A model generated the notes under the pieces. The model saw nothing but the letters and a program-made list of their open reading frames with translations. It did no database searches and was not told where the DNA came from. A DNA stretch of 64,000 nt from Cenococcum geophilum 1.58. Lineage: Eukaryota > Ascomycota > Dothideomycetes > Gloniales > Gloniaceae. Where the stretch lies: NCBI GenBank assembly GCA_001692895.1, contig KV748187.1, positions 1,933,715 to 1,997,714 on the forward strand, in the 5' to 3' direction. The position numbers and the translations under genes were made by a program. Positions 54,343 through 64,000 of the stretch are shown here, one piece after another (the first letter of the stretch is position 1; each line of letters begins with the position of its first letter).

Positions 54343-54800
54343 TCACCCCCCTTTTTAAAGAAAGCCTGCCTTTAGGCTTAGTTAGAAATAGGGTAGCACT
54401 AGGCTTATAAACGTGGGATTATAAAATATAAGATAAGGAGATAAAGGGGATAAGAGTACGTCCAGACTAAGTACAAAGGGCGATTGTAGGCTAAGTGGAA
54501 GCACTAGGCCAGAAAGAGTAGCTGCTAAAAGTCTTAGCATAGATCTAACCAATTAGACAACTTTAACCGGCGGTCGAAGTTCCTAAATATCTGATATTTT
54601 ACGGTACTAGCAGAAAACGGCAGAATATAGCAGAATTTGGTAGACAACGGTAGAATATAGTAGAATTTGGCAGATAGCTATATTAGGGCTTTAGGGCGTT
54701 TTTGTCCCTATATTCTTCCGGTAACTTATCGTCTTTATTATACTAGCATTCCATCTATTTATTTAGGTACTTTAGGGGCCCAGGCATATTAGGGTATTAG
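54343..54800 (-). other. 3' non-coding part of the element with GGCAGAAT repeats
   Basis: Next to the LTR lies the purine tract. Near 54600-54680 several copies of GCAGAATATAGCAGAATTTGG-type motif (10-11 bp pairs) echo the same motif inside the LTRs. ACCAATTAGACAACTT near 54548 is shared with 19574-19590. No gene. Confidence 0.55.
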
Positions 54801-54809
54801 TTATAGAAT

Positions 54810-57800
54810 TCTTTAAGCTTCTAGGGGCAGCCTATAAAGTTCTATATAGGGTACTAGGTTAGGTTAGGATTATAGCCCTTCTATTAGATATAGTATTTTA
54901 GCGTTCCCTATACTATCTTATAGGCCAGTATTTTGTTAACCTCCTATTCGCTATTACCGTTTACTTAAACTAGTAGGGGAGGCTCGTTCTTTTATCTAGG
55001 TAATAGGTTGTTTGTAGCTTTTCGTAACTTATCCGGCGAGAAGATAGGGTAAACCCTAATTAAATCTAGAAGCTTTATCTTATACGAGTTACCTATCTTC
55101 TTAAGAACCTTATACGGTCCTACCATCTAGTAGTCTAGTTTATGGCTAGGTCGTTCAGTCTTCTAATTCCTTATTATAACCCAGACTATATCGCTAGGGA
55201 TAAAATTGGGCTCTCGACAGTGTTTATTCGCCTGCTATTCTATTAACCTTTAAGCTTTTTTTAGGTTCTTACGGGCTACCGTTTAGGCCTCCTCTAATTG
55301 TTTAGCGTACTGTTGGGCCTTAGCATAGAATAGCTTCTCTTATATAGTTTAGGGTTCTTTTAGCCTTTTTTAGTTAAAGCTTATACGGGGTAAGTATCCC
55401 ATTTCTAGCTAAATTAGGGCAAACCCTATGGAGTCGTGGGGTAAGGTTACTTGCGCATAGTCCATTAAGGGTAGTAGTTTAGACTAGTTATCCTAGAAAT
55501 AGTTAATAAAGGGCCTAAGCCTCTAGTCTAGGTACTAATTTATAATCTCTATCTAACCGTCTGTCTGGGGGTAATAAGCCGTAGAAAGCTTTAGCTTAAT
55601 ACTTAGGATCTAGGTAAACTTATTCCAGAAGGCCGATATAAACTATAGCCTATAATTAGATATAATAGTATCTAGTAGTCCGTAGATTTAGTAGACGTAA
55701 TAAATATATAGCCGGGCTGCCTTTTTAGCATCGATATTCTTATAATAGGGAATTAAGAACGGGCGTTTACTAAAGCGGTCGACTATAACTATAACTATAT
55801 CGTATCTGTTACGGTCCCTAGGTAGTTTATAAAAGTCTATAAAGATATACTACTAAGGGCGCTCTAGTATTAAGAGTGGCTTAAGTAGTCCTAGGGTCTT
55901 ATCCTATAGGATTATAGCTCTCTAGTATTCTTTATAGTTCTGTATATATTAATTAATATCCGCAACTATTCTTGGTTAGTAGTAGTAGTAGTTAATAATT
56001 TTATAGGTCTTATTCTTGCTAGGGTATGCTATAGAGACTTGGTAATAAGCTTCGCGGATTAGTTTAGTTTATAGATTGTTAACGTTAGGGACTATAAGCC
56101 GCTCCTAGTATAGGAGCAATCCTTCCTCTATCTTAAAATCGGGGTTTCCTTTTACAGCTTATTCGCGGAGGGCCCTTAAGGCGTTAGCCGTGCGGTTTAC
56201 AGTTAGGAGGCGGTTAATTAGCCCTATTAGCTTATCTAAGGACTCCTCCATTAGTGCTAGCTTGTTTTGCTAAAAGTCTAGCTCCTTAAAAATCCGTAGG
56301 TTAAGCTGTTCTAGATAGAGGAGGGCGCGCGTCTAATATTAGGTCTTTAGCTTATCCTAGGGTCCTACATCTTATTCTCTTTAGGTTAAGGTATTAGCCT
56401 TAGAATTTTGCTTACTAGAACGATATATAATTATAAAGAAGAATTAGGAGAGTATTTTAGCCCACTACGCCTATTATCTAGTAAGCTGCTTTATAGTTAT
56501 AAAGTACTTTAGGGCTTTATAATCTATATATATTTTAATCTAGGAATTTATACCTTTAAGCTCTGCGCGCTATTAGGAGAGTAATTAAATAATAGCTAGC
56601 ATTTCTTTATTGTATACTTTGTAGTTACACTTAGCTAGGTCTATTATCTTTAAAAAAAAAAGCCATAGGGTACTATTTACTGTCTAGATATAACTATAAT
56701 AGGATTCCCGCTACGACCCTATTAAAGGCGTCTGTTTTTAGCATTAATTTAAGGTCTGGGTTATAGTAATAAAGAATTAGAGAAGAGATAAGCTGATCCT
56801 TTATCTCTTTAAAGGCTTCTATACAGCTATTATTAAAGACAAAAGGCGTGTCCTTCCTAGTTAGTTATACGAGAGGTTTTACTATAATTCCGTAGTTATA
56901 GATAAATTAGTAGTAGAAGTTGCAGAAGCTAAGGAAGGACTAGATTTCTTTTACTGTATAAGGGGGCTTCTAGTTATAGATTGCCTCTACCTTCTTAGGG
57001 TCGACCTTAATTTCTTCTATAGTTATAATAAACCCAAGGTATTTTATACGTTTTACCCTAAACTCGCATTTCTTAATATTAACTTATAAGCCTGCGTTTC
57101 GTAGTCTCTCTAGGACCTTCTTAATATAAACTTAATACTTAAGTTTATTGTCTAAGTATATAAGAATGTTGTCTAGGTATGCCGTGCAGAATTTATTAAG
57201 GTAATTAAAAAGAACGTTATTTATATACCTTTGGTATATAGCCGGTCCTTTTATTAGTCTAAAAGGAAGAACTTTATATTTATAGGAACCATAACGGGTA
57301 CGGAACGTTATTAAATCTTCGGATATAGGGTCTATCCTAATTCGGTAGAAAGCTTAGCGGATATTAAGTTTAGTAAAGATCTTTGCCTGGCTTAGACGTG
57401 CAAGGGTCTCGTTAATTAAAGAAATAGGATACTAGTCCTTTTAAGTAATAGCGTTTAGCTTTTAATAGTCGATATAAAAACGAAGGCCTCTATTAGGCTT
57501 TTTTATAAATAGGATAGGGGAAGTAAAAGGGGCTTAACTTAGCTCGATAAACCCTTTATCTAGGTTATCAATTAAGTACTACTTTATTGCTTTTAGCTTA
57601 TCCGTTAATTAATAGTAGAAGGGGCTATAGCCTAGCGAGTTATTGGCTTCTAATTAAATCTTATAATTATACGTCTAGTAGGGGGATAACTTATCTAAGG
57701 CCGCCTTTAAGAATATATCCTTATAGTTTATATAAATAGTAGGAAGGAGGCGTTTAACTAGTTCCTTATTAGTTTCCTTAGCTAGCCTTTCCTCTCTATT

Positions 57801-58740
57801 ATTAATAATTCGGTTAATCTTATATAGGCTCGTTGTAAAGACCTTATTGTCCTTCCGGTATATATTAAAGTGGAATACTACAGCGCTAATTACGGCGATG
57901 TTTATAGTAGGGGGGTTGCCTAACAATAGGGGCGTATATAACTTTAGGGACTTCCGGGGTACTGGCGTTATTATTACCCCTTTTAGCTCCTATTATATCT
58001 TTTAGAGGTCATCCCTTATATCCTATTAATACGTTCTTTTCTATACCAGTTAAATCTATACGATTTAGACGTCGTCTACGTTACTATCTATCCCGTTTCC
58101 GTACGTAGAGTCCTCTTTAAACGTAGCGCTTTGGGAGAGTATCTTTATTAGTATAGAGTTCTTTCTAGCTTTATAGCAGGCGTCTTCTTAGGTAAAGGCT
58201 AGGTCATGGGCCCGGACATCCTACTAGTAGGTAGGGTTAGCCCTTACGGCTAGTGTCTTATAGTTAGTTTAGATCTCCCTAATAAAGGAGGGTAACCTTA
58301 GTCTATCCTCCGGCTAAATAAACTGTCTTTATTATATATTTAACTAGATATTAAAATAGGACATCTATTTTTATCTAAGGATTATATTATAAGACCCTAG
58401 GTCTAGGATGTAAAAGAGGATACTATATTAGCGTTATCCGTTAAGAGCGATATATAACTTTAAGACGTAGGTAACGGGCTAACCGGCTTAGCCGTTATAG
58501 CCTTTTACCTAGACAGGCTTCTCTAGTTAGATAGCTTCTACATTTAGAAACTTAGCAACATTATTTGTATAGGCAGTATTTATAAAGGCGAAGCTATTTG
58601 CTTTAGTGTTAATAAGGGCGGTTATATTAACTCTATATCCATTTTAAGATACTATATATAGAAACGTAAAATGCTTTCCACCTATTAACTAACTAAGATT
58701 AATCTCTTTAAGATTAATAGGGTACCCTAGGGGGGAGTCT
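54810..58740 (-). pseudogene. Pol of the 54-60 kb gypsy element: PR, RT, RNase H, IN, chromodomain-like
   Basis: Minus strand. The protease region near 58600 reads A-L-I-N-T-K-A-N, a degraded L-I-D-S-G-A. RT: the longest clean stretch, 57926-57675, leads into the RT domain with F-T-S-P-I-L-F-I-K-K-P near 57510, D-Q-Y-P-I-S-L-I-N, and the catalytic box Y-L-D-N-I-L-I-Y near 57160-57185 (Y-L-D-D expected). RNase H: L-K-T-D-A-F near 56735. Integrase: N-Y-K-E-C near 55945 (zinc site), V-I-V-D-R-F-S-K near 55780, T-D-G-Q-I near 55560. At about 54870-54990 there is W-E-V-N-K-I-L-A-like sequence followed by L-K-Y-Y-I-Q-Q-K-G-Y-N, a chromodomain pattern. Inactive. Confidence 0.85.
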
Positions 58741-59960
58741 TTCCCTAGGGTTCCTCTTTTCCTAACTTATCTAACATTTCTCCTTCCTCCATTTCCTTAA
58801 TATCGCCTATATCTTTTAGCTCCGGGCAGGACAAGGTAAAGTAACCCTACTTATCGCAGTTAAAGTACGTAGCCAAGGCAGGGTTAATTAGAGTATTGCG
58901 GCGAATACTAGTTAATAGCGTAGTACGTAACTAATTAGGCGAGGCTCGCCGGTGCGTAGTTATAACCGCCTTTAGTAAAAGAGTAGTTATAACTTATCTT
59001 CTTGCTCTAGCTTCTATAGGTATAGCTAGTGAGTTCCGATTATTATAGAGTCGCTTCTACCAATTAGGGTAGGCGTTAATCCGCTTTAGTTCTAAGTCCA
59101 ATAATAGGTAATAAGCTGCGAGTCTTTCGTAGGTTAGTAGGTTATCTAAGGTTACAGCGATCTTTTCTTATAGCCGGATTATTAGCTTATTGTATAGGTC
59201 TAATTAGTAGTTCTTAAGAGGGACCTAGCCTTCTCCTGCAAGGTGTAGGAATTAAGTCTAAAATTTAGCAAAGGGTTAGTTTAGTTTTATTATTAGGCAA
59301 TTATAGTTATAACGGGCATCCCGTACTTTATTCGGGTTAACATAAATAGCCGCTAGGTGCTATATTATCTTATTAACGGATATAAATCGGATAGGGGAGT
59401 CGTCCTTAAACTTAGTTTAAAGGTACCGTTAGGCGTCCCCAGTAGTTCAACTAAAGAGGTAGAGCATTTTAGCTTCTTTAGAAAGGAAATAGTTATAATT
59501 AACGCGGAGCTTTCCTCGTACTTAAATCCTCCAATTCTTAAAGGTAGGGTCTATCCTATTAAATAGTAGTAGGGGGTTAGGGAGCTTAACGGACTTTAAT
59601 TACTTTATTATTATATCCGTACTCCCTAGTATATTACATTTAGTAGAGTAAATAGGTTAGCTAGGGCTTTAAGAAGGGAAAGCTAGGTTATTTTATAGAG
59701 CAGCAAGGCTTTCTAGGATCTCTTATAGGGTCTCTTATATATTTCTCACTTTAAGACAATCGGCTTCCTGGCTAGCTATAAGGGCACGAATCTGCTCGCG
59801 TACGTCTACAACGTTATCATTATCTTTGATTTCTGATCCTAATTAGATCTTAGGTTCCTCTCGGGTAGAGGTAGCTCTCTTAAATAAGCTTGCTTTAGGT
59901 ACCATCGTTAGCTTCCTAAGGTTCGTCGGTATTATACGCTTTAGTTTTAATTCTAGGGGT
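58740..59960 (-). pseudogene. Gag of the 54-60 kb gypsy element (decayed)
   Basis: Minus strand, directly inside the 5' LTR. Near 58870-58820 the frame reads Y-F-N-C-D-K-stop-G-Y-F-T-L-S-C-P, a zinc knuckle C-x2-C-x4-H-x4-C with the first cysteine and the histidine changed to tyrosine. The upstream part is a helical Gag-like region with many stops. The start is not identified. Confidence 0.65.
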
Positions 59961-60135
59961 ACAGGTCTAGTCCTATCTGGCTTATAAGGTGGGATATTAT
60001 CCAGGCCTTCCCAGGCAATATAGAGTTGTTTTAGTGTCTAAGTATAGCGCGTTAATACGTCGTTGCAGACAAAGTTTCTTTAGGGTGGGATATTATTAAG
60101 GCCTTCTTAGGTAAGGTAGGGAGAGCTTAGTATAA

Positions 60136-60346
60136 TGTTACGGCTTAAACAAATGCCTCTAAACCGAAGCTTAAACGAATGCTATATTACGAAGATACTA
60201 AGCTAAAAAGAAGGAAAAGGGGTCGCTAGGACCAATGTAAACAAATATATAGGGTAAGCCGCCAAGGCGCTAGCTTTAGGCGGGCCAATCGCAGGTCGGC
60301 AGAATATGGCAGAATTTGGCAGGTAATGTGCGATAGCGCCGTTACA
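60136..60346 (-). repeat. 5' LTR (211 bp)
   Basis: Second copy of the 211-bp LTR, TGTTACGG to GCCGTTACA on the plus strand, followed by ATATC (60347-60351), the target duplication. Confidence 0.92.
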
Positions 60347-60351
60347 ATATC

Positions 60352-60660
60352 TAGTTATCTACATATCTATAGATTAGCCTTTATAGCCTCTAGACCTAGA
60401 AACCCTTATAGGCCCCCTTTTCTTCTATTATTCTACGAACTAACTTCTATTTAAGGACAAATTCTATCCTTTACTAGTAAAAGAAGACGCTAGCAGAGAG
60501 CGACTAGACTTAAATATATAACAAAAAACGTGGTTCTACTAACTTATTACTAATTAAGTATATAAATACGGCAAACACTCGCTATAAAGGGCAGGGCTAG
60601 TTCTAGCTTAAATCTAATATATAAATTTCTTTAATAAGCAAACGATATAATAACTAAAGA
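60352..60660. other. Spacer, nothing recognised
   Basis: AT-rich flank of the gypsy insertion, with no frame or repeat that I can support. Confidence 0.4.
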
Positions 60661-61060
60661 GCGTACCATTTAAGCCAATAAATTTCCTCCTCAATTCTAC
60701 AGACTTCTCTACCCTTAGGCTAAGCGTGCTCTTTTCCTCTTAGATATCTTATTTCTAGCCTTTACAACCTATTCATCTCCGTAATCTAAAGTTTTATTAC
60801 TACCTCTTTTAAGAGTGTAGATTTCATTTTAAAACCACCTAATAGTATCTTCTGTTTCTTCCTAGTTACTTCTTAGGCTGTTAATTCGATTGTTAACCTT
60901 ATCTAGATAATGCATAATATAGAGGTCCCTTTTTTTAAGGCTGCTAACTTTCCCTTTAAGTTGGCTAAGCCTATAGCTAAGTTAATTAACTAAGCTACTT
61001 AGTCTCTTTATTACCCCTAATAGAGTAAGCTAGGGGTTAATAAGCTTTATTAGAAGGAGT
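60660..61060 (-). pseudogene. Coiled-coil protein fragment, unrecognised
   Basis: On the minus strand, a frame of about 110 codons with TAA/TAG stops only runs L-S-S-L-V-N ... L-S-Y-R-L-S-Q-L-K-G-K-V, then L-D-K-V-N-N-R-I-N-S-L-R-S-N and F-x-N-E-I-Y-T-L-K-R. Leu and Ile spaced by 3-4 residues suggest a coiled coil. A basic K-R-K-R-A-R tail follows. The family is not recognised. Upstream sequence up to about 61200 continues in another frame. Confidence 0.4.
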
Positions 61061-61289
61061 TATTAAGCGGACTATATTAAGACAACTTCTTTATCTCATT
61101 AGTACGGGGTGAATATTTCCTTATAATTTCTTCTGTATTGGCCTTATTATTCTCTAAATTACTCTTATATTCCGGTGCTAACTAAATATTCTGCTTATAT
61201 TAGTAAGCTAGCAAACGGATAAAACTATAGGGAAGCAACTATTGCATACCTACCCCACTGTATTAACGGCCTTATTAGAGCCCTTAGGA

Positions 61290-62400
61290 TTAGAAGTAAG
61301 CGGTATATCCTAGCTCCGTCAGCAGTATCCTATAAAGGATTTAATGTTTAGAGCGCACCTTAATCTAATATAATGTGGTATCTACTATTATAGCGTGCAA
61401 GTCCGAGTCGCTTATTATTAAAGAGATAAGGCAGCTAATAGTTTAAGTATCTTTGCGAGAAAGTAAGGAGGGATTTCCTTAAAGGATACTATACTTAATA
61501 TAGGTCTGGTTAAAGGATATAGAGGCCTTTTATATCCTGCTCCTCTTTGCCGCTTAGCTAATAGAAGAGCTGACGGTGGGCTCTACTTTAACTATGCCTC
61601 AAAAGTTGAGCCGATTTACTAACTTAGGGATACTAGTATAGTATTATAAATGCACTACAATATAGCCACGACAGGAGCATGATCCTTTCCCGTCTATACC
61701 CTACTTTACTATACCTCTATAGGAGGGTTACGTTAAATAATAAGGGCTAGCATTAACCCCTTTCTTCCAATTATTTTAAGACGGCGATATTAAGGTAGCT
61801 AGTTAAGCGTTACTTTGTACAGCAATGCCTATCTAGTTGCGTGGCTTTACTTAAGCCCCATTATACACCTTAACGCAACTTCCTATCGCCTTAACAGCTA
61901 ATAACCCTGGCCTAATATTAAGATAAGGTAAATAGGCAACTTAGCTTTTAGACAGCCCCAATAGTGCAGTGTTTAGAGGCGTTTGTATAAAGTTATAAAC
62001 TAGAACCGGAAGCTAATAATGACCTCCTAATAACGCCTTACTTAGCAGGAATAGTATTATATAATCTACTCCTAACGCCCACCCTTTACGAAGCAGAACA
62101 CTACTTAAGCAGTAGACTTATCTTAGCTAGTTAATCTTATATATTTACTCCCTATCTATAGCAAAGGAGCTATTAGCGCGTTATAGGGTGGTTTAATTAG
62201 TATTTTAGCTAAGCCCTTTATAAGCGCTCCGCCTTATATAGGCGGTATAATAACTTCTATTAATCTATCTTGCGTTAAGGGAGGACTTATATTTAAGACG
62301 CTGAGCAGTCAGTACTTAGAGGTATATAGACTTATACCCTTATTTATACGTTCTACCGCGTCCTTATTTCTATAAGTAGTTAGTTTACTTTTTACTTATT
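61290..62400 (+). pseudogene. Unrecognised plus-strand pseudogene
   Basis: A plus-strand frame from about 61290 stays open for some 350 codons if TAA/TAG are read as Gln. It includes V-Q-C-L-E-A-F-V-Q-S-Y-K-L-E-P-E, then L-I-T-P-Y-L-A-G-I-V-L-Y-N-L-L and Y-E-A-E-H-Y-L-S-S-R-L near 61960-62130. W-F-N-Q-Y-F-S-Q-A-L-Y-K-R-S-A-L-Y-R-R-Y follows near 62185-62245. The constrained look suggests a real protein, helical and Leu/Tyr-rich. I do not recognise the family. Confidence 0.45.
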
Positions 62401-62690
62401 ATTTATCTATTAGAACACTCCATCTTCTCCTTTTTTTACTAACCATTCTATCTAGTTATTAACGTTAATCCTCCTATCCTCTATAACAACTATTCTGGAA
62501 TTTACTCTAAATCCCCGCTTATAAAATTAACTAAAAAAAAAAAGCTAAAAGCACTATTGTAGATTTAAGGCGTTGGTATTAGCCTGAGTACTATCGGACT
62601 TCTTAGTCTTTGCTATGTATAGGTGCCCTCTAGACTATAAAATCGCCCTTCTTTATTGTGCTCTTTCTAGGAATAATTAAAAACCGTACT
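62400..62690. other. Spacer, nothing recognised
   Basis: AT-rich, with a poly-A run at 62533-62544. No frame or motif that I can support. It may contain the promoter of the exchanger pseudogene. Confidence 0.35.
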
Positions 62691-62759
62691 TATAATAGCA
62701 TATTTAGATCTAGCAATACTCTTAAAAGCCTATTAAGCAGCTTAGATAAGGTCTAATAA

Positions 62760-64000
62760 TAAACAACCTAATAAAGAGGCCGGTATAGGCCTATAAAACC
62801 CCTTATATCTTAAGCCAATAATTAAGGAAAGGTAGAAAGCAGCTTTAAAGCGTAATATATCTACTAAGCATCAGGTTTATGCCATCTTATTTAGCTTATA
62901 GATAAATATACTTCTTCTTACTGTTTCCGTTGGCTTTATAGTTAATTATCTTTACATTAACAGTATTACTATATTTATTATTAACTTTATTACCATTATT
63001 TCGCTTACTACAATACTTAGTTACGCTATTAAAGAGATTGCGCTCCGCGCCGGTAATATATTAGGTGGTCTTTTAAACATAACTTTTAGGTACGTTTCTT
63101 CGCTTCTTATTTGTCCTAATATTATCTAACATTTAGCGTAGAAACGCTATTAAATTAATTGTCTTTATTTTAGCCCTAACTAAGGGCCAGATTACTATTG
63201 TCAAAACTTCCTTAATTAGCAGTATACTTTTAAACTTACTCCTTATTCTTAGCATATACTTCTTCTTTAGAGGCATTAACTAAATAGAATAATATTTTAA
63301 TGTAATAGTAGTAAATACTACAGCTAGTCTTCTAGCTCTATCCGTTAGCAGTCTAATTATTTTAACCGCCCTCTACTTTACGCTATTAAGTAAGTTTAAT
63401 AATAGCTTTAGACCTATAATAGATACTAACCTACGTAGCTATAAGCCTTAATAGCTCTATACTTAATTAGGAGCTTTCCCGCGGAATAGCTATTATCCTC
63501 CTAATTATATACGCTTGCTACTTTATATTTCAATTAAAGTCATATACTAAAATGTGTAATACTTTAAGCTAAAGGGCTCCTAAGCGTAAATCCTCCTAAG
63601 TTAAACAGGATTTAAACGCAGAAAAGGAAGACGACGAGATTAAGGTGTCTAAATTGACGATCTAGGGTGTAATTATAACCCTTAGATTCTCTACCGCGTT
63701 GGTCGCCTTCTATTCTAAGTTTATAGTTAATAGCATCAGTAATATTACGGCAAGCGGCACTATCTTTACTACTTTTGTCGGTCTTATCCTACTCCTAATT
63801 ATTAGGAACGCTGCTAAGCACGTAATAGTGGTTATAGTAGCTTATAAGAATAAAATGAGCCTAGTAATTAATGTTGCTATTAGATCTAGCATATAAATCA
63901 CCCTTCTAATTCTCCCCTTCGTTATTATACTTAGTTGGACTATAGGCTAGGATTGTATAATGCTTTTATTTAATACCTTTCTAATTACTATTTTATTTAT
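62760..64000 (+). pseudogene. Vacuolar Ca2+/H+ exchanger (CAX family) pseudogene, runs off window
   Basis: Plus strand. The N-terminal half (about 62930-63160) has I-N-S-I-T-I-F-I-I-N-F, I-K-E-I-A-L-R-A-G and L-G-G-L-L-N-I-T-F-R, matching the first CAX repeat (A-L-R-x-G-x-x-L-G-G-L-L-N-A-T-F-G). The second repeat, 63650-63900, is the best-preserved part: F-I-V-N-S-I-S-N-I near 63720, T-F-V-G-L-I-L-L, then R-N-A-A-K-H-V-I-V-V-I where G-N-A-A-E-H is expected (G to R, E to K), and M-S-L-V-I-N-V-A-I-R-S-S-I. These multipass transporters move Ca2+ into the vacuole in exchange for protons. The loss of the core Glu would disable transport. An acidic linker (K-E-D-D-E-I-like) near 63620 separates the halves. 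The C-terminus is cut by the window end. Confidence 0.78.

Larger units (their letters stand above)
54132..60346 (-). mobile_element. Complete Ty3/gypsy element, 6.2 kb, minus strand
   Basis: Bounded by two 211-bp LTRs (60136-60346 as 5' LTR and 54132-54342 as 3' LTR) and by ATATC target duplications at 54127-54131 and 60347-60351. A purine tract (minus strand AAAAAGGGGGGTGA) lies beside the 3' LTR. Gag, protease, RT, RNase H, integrase and a chromodomain-like segment follow in that order on the minus strand. All are RIP-decayed. Confidence 0.93.

Noticed and set aside
59357..59566. 69-codon plus-strand open frame inside the 54-60 kb gypsy element
   Set aside because: It is antisense to the Gag region of a minus-strand element and has no family match.
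1..64000. Telomeric repeats or a centromeric satellite
   Set aside because: I saw no TTAGGG/CCCTAA runs. The tandem arrays lie inside HET genes and inverted-repeat arms rather than forming a megasatellite. A subtelomeric location is possible but not shown.
1..64000. tRNA, rRNA or other structured RNA genes
   Set aside because: No cloverleaf-type box A/box B pair or conserved rRNA segment was found by eye. A covariance-model search was not possible here.

Overview
The window reads as a repeat-rich, AT-rich heterochromatic block from a filamentous ascomycete (Pezizomycotina) that has been heavily altered by repeat-induced point mutation (RIP). Three things support this. Recognisable fungal protein frames are studded with TAA and TAG where CAA, CAG or TGG codons are expected. 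Catalytic residues show G-to-A and C-to-T type changes (D to N, E to K, G to R). The two LTRs of one element differ almost only by transitions. The gene content is typical of these fungi: HET-domain genes, a FunK1-type kinase, a fungal AAA ATPase, Tad1-like LINE and Ty3/gypsy chromovirus elements, and short GT-AG introns with CTAAC branch sites. I see no intact protein-coding gene and no tRNA or rRNA gene.

Layout. 1-8405: a minus-strand Ty3/gypsy element interrupted by a SINE-like insert (587-906) and a full-length LINE (1801-7370, 16-bp target duplication). 8406-18345: three plus-strand decayed genes: a protein with an Asn-rich middle and a C-terminal Myb/SANT domain, an unrecognised gene, and an AAA ATPase. 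18430-25220: minisatellites and a minus-strand HET gene (HET1). 25649-33596: a complete Ty3/gypsy chromovirus with 425-bp LTRs and AAAAG target duplications. 33602-48670: two plus-strand HET genes (HET2, HET3), each inside long inverted repeats, with several minisatellite families. 48670-53480: a minisatellite, then an F-box pseudogene and a FunK1 kinase pseudogene on the minus strand. 54132-60346: a second complete Ty3/gypsy element on the minus strand, with 211-bp LTRs and ATATC target duplications. 60660-64000: a coiled-coil fragment, an unrecognised plus-strand pseudogene and a vacuolar Ca2+/H+ exchanger pseudogene that runs off the window.

The most unusual feature is shared by all three HET genes. 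Between an upstream open exon and the HET-domain exons, each carries a large tandem array whose unit looks like a complete spliceosomal intron (GTAAGT at the 5' end, a central CTAAC-type branch site, TAG at the 3' end) followed by exactly three bases. Unit sizes are 65+3, 68+3 and 67+3 bp, with about 32, about 45-50 and 20 copies. The intron orientation follows the gene in every case, including HET1 on the opposite strand, and the three unit families resemble each other at both ends and at the branch site. These look like amplified intron arrays in incompatibility genes, in which each unit would contribute one codon-sized micro-exon if every intron were spliced separately.
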